DNA from: Cryptomeria japonica | Lineage: Eukaryota > Streptophyta > Pinopsida > Cupressales > Cupressaceae | Direction: 5' to 3' | Length of the DNA: 64,000 bases | Assembly: GCF_030272615.1 (NCBI RefSeq) | Contig: NC_081410.1 | Location: 121,582,640-121,646,639, forward strand | Part shown: positions 11,003 to 22,110 of the stretch, piece by piece | Layout: each line of letters opens with the position of its first letter | Numbering within the stretch: position 1 is the first letter of the stretch | The notes under the pieces: model-generated | Told to the model about the DNA's origin: nothing | Databases searched by the model: none | The model's input: the letters and a program-made list of their open reading frames with translations, nothing else | Program-made: the position numbers and the translations under genes

Positions 11003-13199
11003 GCTATGTTATGATATACATTGCATTTATTTCTATATGATATCATGTGTGGATATTTTATGTACATTTCATATGATGTAATGAATGAAATATGCACTTA
11101 TGTTTTTATGATGCTTTATGGGATGCAATGAATAATGATGTTATGCAAATACTTTACTTTGGTTTTTTATGCAATGTAATGAATAATGATGATATGCACA
11201 TGCACTAATTAATGAATGCAAGATGCAAATTGTTTTTGGTGTATCGAAGCACTAGACTAAACTGACTATAAGGACTGATGGAAGAAATGTTAGTAAGCAG
11301 AAATTAAACGAAGAAGAATTAGTGATGAAGAAAAACTTGCTTTCACAAATACAAAATAGTAGGTGAGAACCTTTATTTAATATGGAAAAACAGAATGCAA
11401 CACACCAGGGCATTGAAAGCCAGGGCGATAATGCAGTCCCTTTGCGTAAAACAAACACGTCGTCAACAAGGAATGATTTAACCATCCTAAGACATTAAGT
11501 GTGTCAAGGTTCGAGGTATGTAAGACAACCATAATGTGGATGTGTCATCATAGACACCCAAAGCATGCTTGCCTATACAAAATACTCCACAAACAAGAAA
11601 CAAAAACAAAAACCATCATGAGCCATCTCGGCCACTCTAAATCACTCAATGACATCATCGAGCAACATAGGAACATGATCGAAGATAAACCAAAGAAAGA
11701 TAAGACTCATAAATTCAAACAAGTCAAACAACCATTTTGATCTTCATTATCAAAAGTGTTCATGTTTGTTTGGTAGGATGATCATATTGCCTGGTTTCAG
11801 GGAATGCAAAACCTTGTCTAAGACAGGACACGGTCTGGTTTCGAGTATACCACACCCTATATAAGACCCATGATAATGTTGATGTTATTCAATTGATACG
11901 ACAATTGGATCAATTTGAATGCTCGTTAAGTGCAGTGTTATAATGTGTTATCCATCTATTGTCCATGTAGATGTATGTCTATGTACAAAAGGGACAATTT
12001 ATTAGCGAAATGAAACAAAAGCAATTGTTTTTGGATTTTTTATGTTTTCCAATTTTAGGGTTTTTTTATTTTTTATTTTTAAAATATTTTACAATGTTTT
12101 TGGATTATTCCAGGGTGTTTTTTGAAATTTTAATGCTTTTTTCAGGATCATATTCGATTTTTAGTGATTTTTTTCAAGACTTCATTTAATTTTCTTTATT
12201 TCTTTATTTTTCCGCCAATCTCTAGCAAGGCAAGAAATATGACGAATGGACATATAAGCTTGTAAAATGTTGGTGGATAGAGATCATTTATTATGGAGAC
12301 AAAGTGAATTCAATTTCCAAGCGTTATTGCACGATGGGAGAAGGCACTGGATATGACAATGTAAAGCAATTGCATAGCATGAGGGACATGTCAAGAGGTT
12401 TTTGAAACCATGTTTTGCATTCTACGTCCTTATGTCGAATCAAGATCAAGGGACAGAAAAGAGTTTTGGACAAGGATAGGATATGGATAGGATAAGCAAG
12501 ATCAAAAAAGGATAAGGGATAGTGATAGAAGGTTGCAATAAGCCAAGGAATATGGACAAAAGGTTGTAACAAGCCAATGGATAATGACCAAAATTTGTAA
12601 TAGATTGAAAGCTGCGAACAGGATGCATGACATTCATTAAGATCCTCAACTTTCTCAAGATCAAGGGTGAAAAAGGGAATATAGACATGAGGGATGAAAG
12701 GATAATGAAGGGCAATATAATATGATAGGATATCATAAAAATGGACGAAACATGTCCCCAAGTATGGTATGCAAGAAGATGAAAGATTACACATGACCCC
12801 TGTTTGCCAGGTTTTCATCATGGTACTTGCCCAAGGTGCCTATTTGCCAGGTTTTCACCAATGGACAAATTAGTTTTCTTCTTTTTTCTTCTTTTTTGCA
12901 ATTTTTTTTATTTCACACGAGGCGACTATTTGCCAAGTTTTCACCAAGGTGATGATTTTTGTGCTTTTCACTTTTTTTGTATTTTGACTTTTTATTAGAA
13001 AATGGACACATGATAGGAGATGGAAGGAGGACTCAAGCATCTTGTTGTTTGGATAGTAGCTTTGAAAAATGGATCATGACTATTAAAAGTATGCTCAAAT
13101 ACATTGGCCAAATTATGACATGGAAATGAAATGGAACTAGGTAAGGTTTTAGGCAAAAGATTGGATCAGAGGGACGAAAGGATGCAAAATATGCATTGG
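10432..13199. other. Non-coding 3' region of element D
   Basis: No open frame of interest is seen on either strand. The stretch holds the AT microsatellite and many ATGATG/GGATA-rich runs. It also holds three copies of a motif close to TTTGCCAGGTTTTCACCA near 12804, 12844 and 12930, spaced by about 40 and 87 bp. The role of that motif is unknown. Confidence 0.6.
10962..10999. repeat. (AT)n microsatellite
   Basis: Nineteen uninterrupted AT units lie inside the non-coding 3' part of element D. Confidence 0.95.
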
Positions 13200-16100
13200 A
13201 TAATGGATAGGATATTGGAAGAATTGGGCATTAGCAGATAGAAATGTTGGCAAGATCAACATTGGCACACACCTTGAGGGGTGGTGGATTGATCGAGGAA
13301 AAGTGGATCATCTCATATTTTGAGATTTGAATGGAGGAAAGGCTATGGATTTTGGGACATAAGGACCCAAAATGGATGAAGGGGATGATGGAGGAATAAC
13401 AATTTTGGATGCCAATATTTATGCTTCTTTAGACTATTGTGCTTCAAGGAGCTACTTAGGAATCCACATTGTTTTTTATTTTACATGCTTTTGTGGTCCC
13501 TTAGAATGCATTGCTTCTATAAGTGCCTTAGGAACCCATATAGCTTTTGACTTTTCTTTCTTTTGCTTAACGGGCCTTTGTGGATTTTTGGATCATATTT
13601 TGCTTTGCTTTGACATGTCGATTAGATTGGCCATGTTGATCCTTGATTGTATGTGGATTGCTAGAGTTATGACTTTTATGCTTGGCATCTAAATTGCTTG
13701 AAGAAGGAAAAGAATGTGTGGATGGATAGGAATGAAATGGAGGTCGTTTGGATGGATGGAAGGTGCTCGAAGATGTGTGCCTTTGCTAACCTAGCACAAG
13801 GAATGAAGGGATACAAGGACCTAAAATGGATGGAAGGGATGAAGGGGAAGGCGTGTATTTGGATTTAGGTTTGAGGATACCAACGTCTTGAGTAATGTCA
13901 TTAACGCCACTACCATTAGTATTTTCTTTGATATGTAGGGGTTCTTGCTTGTGAAGGTCTACCCCTTTGGCTTTATAAATATTTTGACCCGTAGGATACT
14001 CTTTGCTTTTGGAAGAAGACGCAAGTCTATTATGAGGTAGATATGATATGATGAGAATGATGGGATCATGAAGTGGAACAGGTTGGACCAAAGGGGAAGA
14101 AGTCATTGTGCATGTAGGGGGTTCATGAACATCTTGCACAAACATGTTAGAATCATGAGGGGGATCAAGATCATGAAGGGGATCGGGATCAATGATAGGC
14201 TTTTCAAGAGATGGAATGGGAGGAATAATGGGATCATCAAAAGAAATGATATCCTGGAGTGTATTTGAAGGATTAGAAAATGAAGATGGAGGAACAAATG
14301 AATCTTGTGGAGGATCTAAAGGGATGATAGCTTATTATGGAGAATATGAAAGTGAAGCGATAATTTGATCTTGACAAGGAGGAAGATCATTGGATTCCTC
14401 TTTAAAGGTGATCTTGTTAGTCCCAACCGATGCTGAGAGGGGAGGGGTGAATCAGCTCTATACCGATTATTAGAGATTTAACCTTAATCAAAACTTATTC
14501 AAACTTAACACTTATCGGTATAAGCAGTATTGATAAGAAACATGCACACAAAAATGTAACACACAAGACTACCAAGATTTATCATGTGGAAACCCAAATG
14601 GGAGAAAACCACGATGTGAGTAGAAACTCACAAAATCTGCACTCTTCTGGAGTATGCCCAGTGAGGAGCCATCCCTGTTAGGAGATTACAAAGACACTAT
14701 TAGGTGCCACCCAGTTAAGGGATTTTCTTTAAGGCCTATTAGAACCTTTACCCTATTAGAGGTAGCCTTGTTAAAGGACTTAGGATCATCATTTAAAATG
14801 TCGCCCGGTTAAGGGATTTTACATAGGGACCTGTTAAACTCCACCCGGTTAAGGGATTTTAATGTTGTAGTTATTAAAAAGCAACATAGAGAATGATTTT
14901 TTGTAATAGCTACTCTTAGCTTAATCAGATCCAAATGAAGCTCTTCGATTTGACCACCGGTTACACTTGCTCTGCACTCTACCGATGCTCTACATCACAC
15001 TTGCTCTACATTCTTTCTTTTCTCTTCACACTATCCGAGCTTTGCACACTCTCTTCACCACTTTTTTATTCACTTAGTAGTTCTACCCTCTTCTCATCTT
15101 GTTGGATAACCTCTCCTCAAAATTACACTTTGCAATTTTTACGATCAATCCTTTTGGTTTTCGCCAGAAACCTTTATACAAAACTCAATAGATTTGAAAT
15201 TCAAAACTTTCCAAATCTTCCCGCACTCTCTTTGTGCGCTCTTCATCAATCTCGCCAATGACTTATCCTTAACTGCCTCTACAACTCATAATTTCACCAA
15301 CCTCTAGGTCGTGTTTTGTCTTTTAAAAGTGAACCGGAAAATCCGCACAAATCTCACCTTAACTGACTGTTAACTGCAGTAGACTTCACTATCCGTTTGT
15401 TTGATGATATCTCACCATGACTGACTCACATTTGGTCATCGCATCCAGCTTACCAGTAGTCACTGCTCCAAGATTCCCGGTGGATATCATCCTTCAACCT
15501 GTATCACCGGTTCACCAGTGTAACTCTTCACCTTTTGCCACCGGTCATTGATCATCAATTAGATTGATCACCTATCTGTCCAGAGTGTTCCAGTTGCGCA
15601 TAAGACTACTAAATTGCAATCTGAGTCACCTCTTGTGACCGCATCACCATTTCATCTTCCAATTTTAAGAAACTGATCTCAATACCTATCGGGTGCTTGA
15701 CTGACCGATCGGCTACTCTGTTTTCCCTTCAACCGATTAGCCTTCGAACAACACATTGCTTAAGTGTGTCAATGATGTATATTTGGGAAGCACTGAATCC
15801 TCCATACTATTTGCAGCCATGAGTAAACCATTGAGGTTTACCACATCTTCTTGCCTATGAGCTTGGCCTTATTCACCAATAAGTGTTGGTTATCAATGAC
15901 AATACTAACTGATGAATCAGTTGTGCCAACACCATCAGTTATGCCAATAGATCTACTCTTGGATTTCAATGGGATCATTAGGAAGAATGGAAGGGATATC
16001 TTGACCTTGCTTAGGGAGAGAAGTGTCAATGGAATTTTGGATAGGATGGACTAGGATATCTTGATCTTGCTTAGAAAGTGGAATAGGATTTGAAAAGGTG

Positions 16101-17450
16101 TTGTGTTCTTGGATAAGAATAGGGAAATCATCATGAGTGTTTGGAAAGATGGGATGATAAGGTTTCAGAATCTTGATCTTGATTTGTTTTAGGACTCATT
16201 TCTTTGTGCTCTAAATTATCCTCTTGACATGGGGTTGGACTTTGAATATGTGGGGAATTTTGGGAAGGAATCAATGTTGTGACATGAGAGAGGTGGACTT
16301 TGAATGGGGTCCTCTACAATAGGTTTGATGGGAAATGAAGCACGTGATGGCATTGTGTCTAGCATTTCTGAATCATGGAGGGGATATGCATCATTTAATT
16401 GGATTAGCTTGACAATCAATTACAGATAGCCCTTGGGGATTTCCTCCTTGGGTGTATTGTTTGATGAGGATGATATGGAAGCTTCTTGCGAAGCTTCAAA
16501 AGGTGTAGGAATAGAGGCCACTGGAGAGTCAATTTGCTTATGGGGGGAGGGTGAGCCATTACTAGATATAGGTACACAATTTTTATCTTTCTCTAAAGAA
16601 TTGCTTAGGATTATCTTTAGAAAATGTCTGAAAGAGTTATCTTTTTTCTGGAGAAGCATTTGAATCCTTGCGAGGTTTTGACATGGTTGGGTTTTGATTT
16701 TGGATTTTCCTGAAAGGGATTCAGTTTTGGTTGAATGGGATTTGATTTGGGACTCGATTGAGTTGGTCTGACATGTTTGAAATTTGTCCTAGTGTGAGTT
16801 GCAACTTTTATTTTTGAATTTTTGGTTGTAGTTGTTGATATTGATTTGTTGACTGATTTTGTTGTCAATACTCCATAGTTGTTTGAACCAATTGTTGACA
16901 TTGTGTGTTTGGTTGAGCATATTGTTGAAATTGCACCATTGATTGTGTTGGTTGGATATGTTGGGCCATTGGCTATGTATGTTGGATCATTGGTTGTTGA
17001 TTCAAGATTTGATTGAATGGAGTTTGATCAAGTGACATTTGACTTGGGATTTGGTCGAACAAGATTTGATTTGGGACTTGGTTAAAGTTTGTGCTTGTTG
17101 CTTGAAATTGTTTCATCATGTCTATTTGTGAGATGAGAGTTGGTATGTTTGATCATGCCATGAGATCTTGTACGTCAACTGGCTTAAAGTTTGGATTTGG
17201 ACCTTGAAATTTGTGAAACATTTTGGATATTTGGGATATAGACTTTTCACTATTTTTTACTTTTTGTTCTAAGATCTTTGTTTCTCGAGCTGGTTTCTCC
17301 TCTAATTTTTCGTATTTGGACACTTGTTTCGTCATAAAAATTTTGATCCAAGTTTTGGGACATGTATAAATTGGGTTGACATGATCGATTGTTCAATTGT
17401 GATGACATGGTCTCATAAGAAACTTGGGATCTCATTTCAACAAGCATGTC
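13200..17450 (-). pseudogene. Gln/Pro/Ser/His-rich ORF of element D, interrupted by a solo LTR
   Basis: The minus-strand frame can be followed from about 17450 to about 13200 with the solo LTR 14415-15949 removed, roughly 900 codons. It begins with a short coiled coil (EKLEEKPARETKILEQKV, about 17310-17250; one frameshift near 17335). A Gln/Asn-rich stretch follows (17150-16700), then Ser/Pro-rich sequence (16660-16000). After the solo LTR come Asp/Pro/Ser-rich sequence (14400-13790) and a segment with the motif IWVPKALIEA (about 13530) and a second version, MWIPK then LLEA (about 13460). The frame across the solo LTR joins exactly, from PIEIQE, stop, I to TFKEESNDLPP. Stops are mostly TAG or TGA where CAG or CGA fits. 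The protein would be largely disordered. It may be a gag-like nucleic-acid-binding protein, but no zinc knuckle is seen and I do not recognise the family. Confidence 0.5.
14415..15949 (-). repeat. Solo LTR (Tork/SIRE-like copia) inside element D
   Basis: A perfect 5-bp duplication GATCT flanks it (14410-14414 and 15950-15954). On the plus strand it begins TGTTAGTCCC; the far end reads CCAATA, where TG...CA ends would expect CA. In the reverse direction it resembles the 5' LTR of element A (58128-59692). Both have a TTGTCATTGAT start region, repeated CCCTTAACNGGGT-type segments, a stretch matching TGGGTTTCCATGTG, and an end with GATTCACCCC. The length (1,535 bp) is close to that LTR. With no internal region beside it, it is a solo LTR left by LTR-LTR recombination. 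Confidence 0.8.
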
Positions 17451-20396
17451 AGTATGTTGTATTTTTGGTATTTTTGAATTTAAGGATGATGTATGCGACT
17501 AATGCAAACTAAATGAATGATAATGCAACTTATATTTTTGGACTTTTGAATTTTTGGAATGACAAGGATATGCAATCTTAGGAGAATGACGATGCAATCT
17601 ATGACAAGAATGCAACTTATTTTTATGGACTTTTTAAAGATTTGGACAAACTTTTGTAATACAGAGCTAAAGATGCAACCTTGAGAAATTGAAATGAAGT
17701 TAAGACCTTAATTGACAAAAGGACAAATGGAAAAATGATGATAGGACAAATGATAGTGTCTCACCTATACGCTTGGATACTAAGCTAGGTTTGGCAAAAT
17801 GACGTTGATAAAAGGACAAATGTTGGACAAGGTCAAGACTCCCAAACAACAACTTAGGGTATGATCTAAAGTTTTAATTTTTCAAGTTTGACAAAACACA
17901 ATTTTGAGACTAAATGCAAGAGGACGGTGATAATGAGAAGGGCCTAAGATATTATTGGGATATGATATGACCTCAAGATATGATATGATCTAGGGATGTG
18001 ATATGATCAAGCTAAGACAAGACTAGGATTTGTGATGATGCAATGATAAAGACAATGTGATGAGGATATGCAAGGACCAATGACTTGGAATATGCAAAAT
18101 GCAAGCTAAGCCAAGACCTGATTTTGGTAAAATGATGAGAATGCAATGGAAATGAGGGATTGAGAACTAGAAAATTGATTTTAAACCTAAGCGCAAAAGA
18201 GGAGATAATGATAATGCAATGGACTAATATGAAAAGGATATGTGTATGCCCTGAGACCTAAGTTTGAACTATGCAAAACCTAAACCTAAGTGACATGAAT
18301 TTTGAAACCAAGATATCCAATTTTTTGACAAGCCATGTTTATGGAATCTTTTTGAATGTTGGATGAATACCTTGAAATGTTTTGGAACAAGTTTGACTTT
18401 GTTTTGGACTTTGTTTTAAACCTTCATTTGAATATGTTTGAACTTTGAAGACTTTGTTTGAGAACCAAGGTTGATTATGACTACTTTCAATATGAACGTT
18501 TGTTTTGAAAAGTTTGTTGTTTATGCCCTTAGTTTGTAATTCAAACCTTTAACAAGCATAGAGAACATAATGTTTGTTGACTTTTTGCATGAAAATAAAA
18601 CATTCAAGCACCATTCTAAGGTTGGTCAAGACAATACTTGTTGAATCCCCTTGCCTAGAATACCACATTCGGTTGGACAGATAGAAGCTTGGTAGCGCCG
18701 GTTTCTCAAGCATACCAAGCTTCGAATTTCTAAAGTCCTAGAGGTCTTGAGAAATTTTCTATCGTTGAAGGGTACATGAGGGGTTTCTTCAACATGCACG
18801 TATCACAACGCCTGAGTCAAGAAGTAGAAGGTTTTTGGCAATCTAAAACAATGGCTTTTCTAGTTCAGGCATTCGTTCAGGTGTCCATACACGCGACGTT
18901 TTGCTTTTATAAAAGAGGTCTCCCAACCCATTCAGGTTTTACGCACCACTGGGGTACTTGAGAAGACAGACATCGATATGACACATTGGCACTTGTCGCC
19001 TATGAGTTTCCTCATAGACACATTTATTTATAGTGGCTTGGAAGAGCTTTGATTTAGCCCATTACCACGTGGGTCGTTCCCTCTCACTTGGCCTTATGGG
19101 CTACTCAAGAGACAGGTCCTCAACCTAGAAAGAAAACGAGCGTCACTAACACTTTTCGCGTGAACCCAAGACCAAGAGGGCCAAGGGGAGAGTATAGTGT
19201 GTCTTAGCTATGGACTACTCACACACCCAAATGTGCCCAAACACAAGAGACAAATGTTCGTTTTAATGCCCAAATCCAAACGTTATCTAACTACTAAAAA
19301 AGAAGACAATTTGTTTCAACATTTTGTCTTTGACATACATCCTACATCAAATCACATTAATAGTTTGAGTTTTTAGTCTTCACCCAATGAGCGCCAAGTT
19401 GTTGCACAGATTATCAGTACCTCAGAAAGCCTAAGCTCTAATAATGAACCGAAATTGACATAATCCAAATCTAAAATGAATAATTATACCTGAGATTTTG
19501 CCTTTACACGAGTGTAGAATAGAGATACACAAGCACAAAAGCAGGCTACACAGGCGCAGGTTTGCAATGCCTGTGCAAAATTAGGAATAAACAGTCAAAC
19601 TGACACCAATTTTGCATAATTGAAAGCTATCCTAGTCATAAAACCCTAATTTTGATGAAATTTGCCCTATTTGAACTCATGATTGACTATGATTGCATTA
19701 TGTCACTCAATTTTCAACATTTTTAGATGAATTCCTACTTATTGAAATGATTGCATGCACCAAACAGAGAGTTTGAAAACTTTGAACCCCTCTCAAGCAA
19801 AATGCAGAAGTTGTAAGCTTGGAAACCCTAATTAGGCTAATGTGAAGATTTGTTGTTCATTCACCATCCTATTTAGCCTATATGAGTTCATTCAACATTT
19901 ATAGACCCTACTTAGACTAATTGTAACCGAATTGAAACCTATTTGCAGAGTTTGAGTTCATTTTAAGGTCCAAATTGAGATATTTTTGTTCTTTTTAACC
20001 AATTTGCATAAAAAAAGGAATGTGAAAAGTTGTTCATTTACCAAAGCCTAATTAGGACTATGTGAATTCATTTTAACCTTAATGATCAATTAAAATCTCT
20101 ATTCTAACAAGCTGCAAATGAGATATCAAGCAAAATTAGGCTTCTATTACAAAATGCCACAGAACACTGCAAGGGTGCAAGTCTGGGCAACACAGGCACA
20201 TATATGTCCAACACAAGTGTAGATCCAACCAACACGAGCACAATTCCAGACAAGGGCACAAAAAGAAGCTCCACATGCGCAAAAGCTCTGGATCACCCCT
20301 GAAAAGCCTTTTTCCTACAAATTTGACCTGCAAATCACTCAAGAATACTCAAAGGATAGAAGATCAGTCAATGTTCATGTCAGGTTCACCGAGAAA
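17451..20396 (-). other. 5' leader region of element D
   Basis: No gene is recognisable between the low-complexity ORF and the 5' LTR. The stretch holds short AT-rich frames only. The minus-strand sequence right after the LTR (CTCGGTGAACCTGACATG) is where a primer-binding site should lie, but it does not match the initiator-Met type used by the copia elements nearby. Confidence 0.5.
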
Positions 20397-21892
20397 TGTA
20401 ACTGGGAAAATGGGGAAAAGCATCAAAACATACAAATTAGGCAACCACAAAACCTAAAATGCAATGAAATCAAGTCCTAATACACTCAATAAAGGAACGA
20501 AAGACAAGACATTCAAATTGAAATGCAAACCATCACAAATGTCTCCCTTCATTGGCCTCCATTGTCCTTCTTTTAGCTACAAAGCGAATGCAAGTGAAAG
20601 CAAGATTGCAAGATGAAATTCGGAGCATAAGGTTACTCGAAGCGTAGTTGAGAATGAATGAAAAATGAGCTCAATTTATAGGCAAATTGATGAAGACACC
20701 AAATTAGCATGAGCAATTTGCAAGAGGTAATTGCATTCGAAATTGGCATAATGATGACAAAATATGACACATTCTATGTCAAAAATTATGACAAATTGTT
20801 ATGTAACAACTATGACAAATTGCTATATAACAACTATGACAACTTGCTATGTCAAGAAATATGACAAATTTCTATGAAAGGTTATGACACTTTGACATGT
20901 CAATTTATGACAAATGGAGTAATTTAAGCTTCGAATTATGACAAATTTGCCTCAAAATGAGGAGCCCAAAATGGAGGAGAAATTAGTGGAAAAAAAAAGA
21001 ATTTGAAAATTAAGTTGCACTAATTAATAAATTTCATTTATTAACTAGCTCACAAAATGGAAATGAATTAGCCAATTAAATAAACAATTTAATTGTGACA
21101 TAAGATAAATAATAAATTTATTGAACCTAAGGGGAGAATGTGTTAATAAGATTAAATGATTAAATCATAAAACACTAGGAGATGGACAAGAAATGAACTA
21201 GGCCATGACACAATCGAAGCAATGAATACATGACATCAATCATGATCATGATCAAAGGGATAAATAGGGATAAATGACAAGGACTTGATATTTGATATGA
21301 CATTAATTGACAAAGACCAATGACAAATTGGTCAAAGATGACATGAGGATTGCAGTGATAAAAAGATGATAAAGGATCAATGATTGATTGATCCAAAATT
21401 AGCGAAGATTGATGATTGATTGAGATTGATGACAAATCGATCAAGGATTGATAAAAGGTCGATTTGATGAAGATTGACTTGATAAGGACTGACAAGGACC
21501 GATGACAAATCAATAGAAATTGATAAGAAAACTAATAATTGACTATTGAAAAGGGATAAAAAATTATCCAAATTGATTGAAAATGATAAAGATCTAGGAC
21601 AAAGCCAATTGACTATTGAAAAGGGATAAAAAATTATCCAAATTGATTGAAAATGATAAAGATCTAGGACAAAGCCCTAATTTGACACTGATTAGGATTG
21701 ATGATGTCCAATTGACATGACAGATTGATCACGATCAATGATTAAACAAAAGAATGACAAGATGTCAACAAATGATAAAAATTGAATGTGTGACAGAAAA
21801 AAGAGTTTACAAGTGCAAAAACCTTAAAATAAGGTCACGTGGACATGTTAAAGTATGACACCGCAAGCATTGACTATTTTCAGACACCTACG
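20397..21892 (-). repeat. 5' LTR of element D (right copy)
   Basis: It is similar to 9044-10417 from TGTAACTGGG to CACCTACG; the last base of the usual CA end is changed. It is longer than the left copy because of a 70-bp tandem duplication (21537-21676) and an extra unit in the TATGACAAATTGC repeat block. Confidence 0.8.
21537..21676. repeat. Perfect 70-bp tandem duplication in the 5' LTR of element D
   Basis: Units 21537-21606 and 21607-21676 are identical. The matching place in the other LTR (about 10066-10137) has one copy. Confidence 0.95.
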
Positions 21893-22110
21893 TGTATAAC
21901 ATGACTTGTTCCAAATTTTCTTAGCTTCTTTCAACCCTTTAACCTTACCAAAGACTTCATCATTAGACAAGTGATAATAATTGTTCTAGCTTTTACATTT
22001 CTCTTCGACCTTAATAATATCCCAAATTTCATTCTACAATGTCTCCAAGATTATATTCTTTCCTTCCAATAAGAAAAGAATCAATACTATGATATAATTC
22101 ATTTTTATTT
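21893..22110 (-). pseudogene. Copia gag of element B, N-terminal fragment
   Basis: On the minus strand this reads as decayed gag with NEIWDIIKVEEK, HLSNDEVFGKVKGLKEAKKIW and NKSCYT just before the junction. Its frame joins that of 9043 downward once element D and one target-site copy are removed. TAG and other stops interrupt it. The first residues of gag are not recognisable above about 22.1 kb. Confidence 0.65.

Larger units (their letters stand above)
9044..21892 (-). mobile_element. Element D: about 12.8-kb LTR element without recognisable gag-pol (LARD-like)
   Basis: Two similar direct repeats bound the element at 9044-10417 and 20397-21892. On the minus strand, the target ATACA at the right junction and ACACA at the left junction are the 5-bp duplication with one change, lying within element B gag. 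The pyrimidine run TTTTTTCCCTCTTT at 10418-10431, read as a polypurine tract, puts the 3' LTR on the left, so the element is transcribed leftward. I could not match the sequence inside the right LTR to a known tRNA primer site. In 10 kb of internal sequence I see no RT, integrase or protease, only the low-complexity frame at 13200-17450. This fits a large retrotransposon derivative that depends on enzymes from a partner. Confidence 0.75.
6557..22110 (-). mobile_element. Element B: decayed Ty1/copia retrotransposon, split by elements C and D
   Basis: Read on the minus strand, gag (22110-21893, resuming at 9043-8560), zinc knuckle, protease, integrase and the start of reverse transcriptase follow in copia order and stop at 6557, where element C is inserted. 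The gag frame continues across element D: one side ends in residues WNKSCYT and the other begins YEGDPKTQQARLLNLKQKF, a copia gag motif. The 5' LTR of B would lie above 22.1 kb, but I cannot find a convincing LTR or primer site there. The 3' half of pol and the 3' LTR would be left of the window beyond element C. Confidence 0.75.

Noticed and set aside
12324-12821. 165-codon minus-strand frame in element D
   Set aside because: Composition is Tyr/Pro/Leu/Ser-rich from purine-rich GGATA repeats on the other strand; no domain and no conserved pattern.
20370-20396. CTCGGTGAACCTGACATG as a known tRNA primer-binding site
   Set aside because: The position is right, but I cannot match it to a specific tRNA 3' end, so it is not called as a feature.
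22085-22097. ACTATGATATAA as reverse-strand primer-binding site of element B
   Set aside because: Only 8 of 12 bases match, and gag-like sequence runs through the same place; no LTR end is seen beside it.
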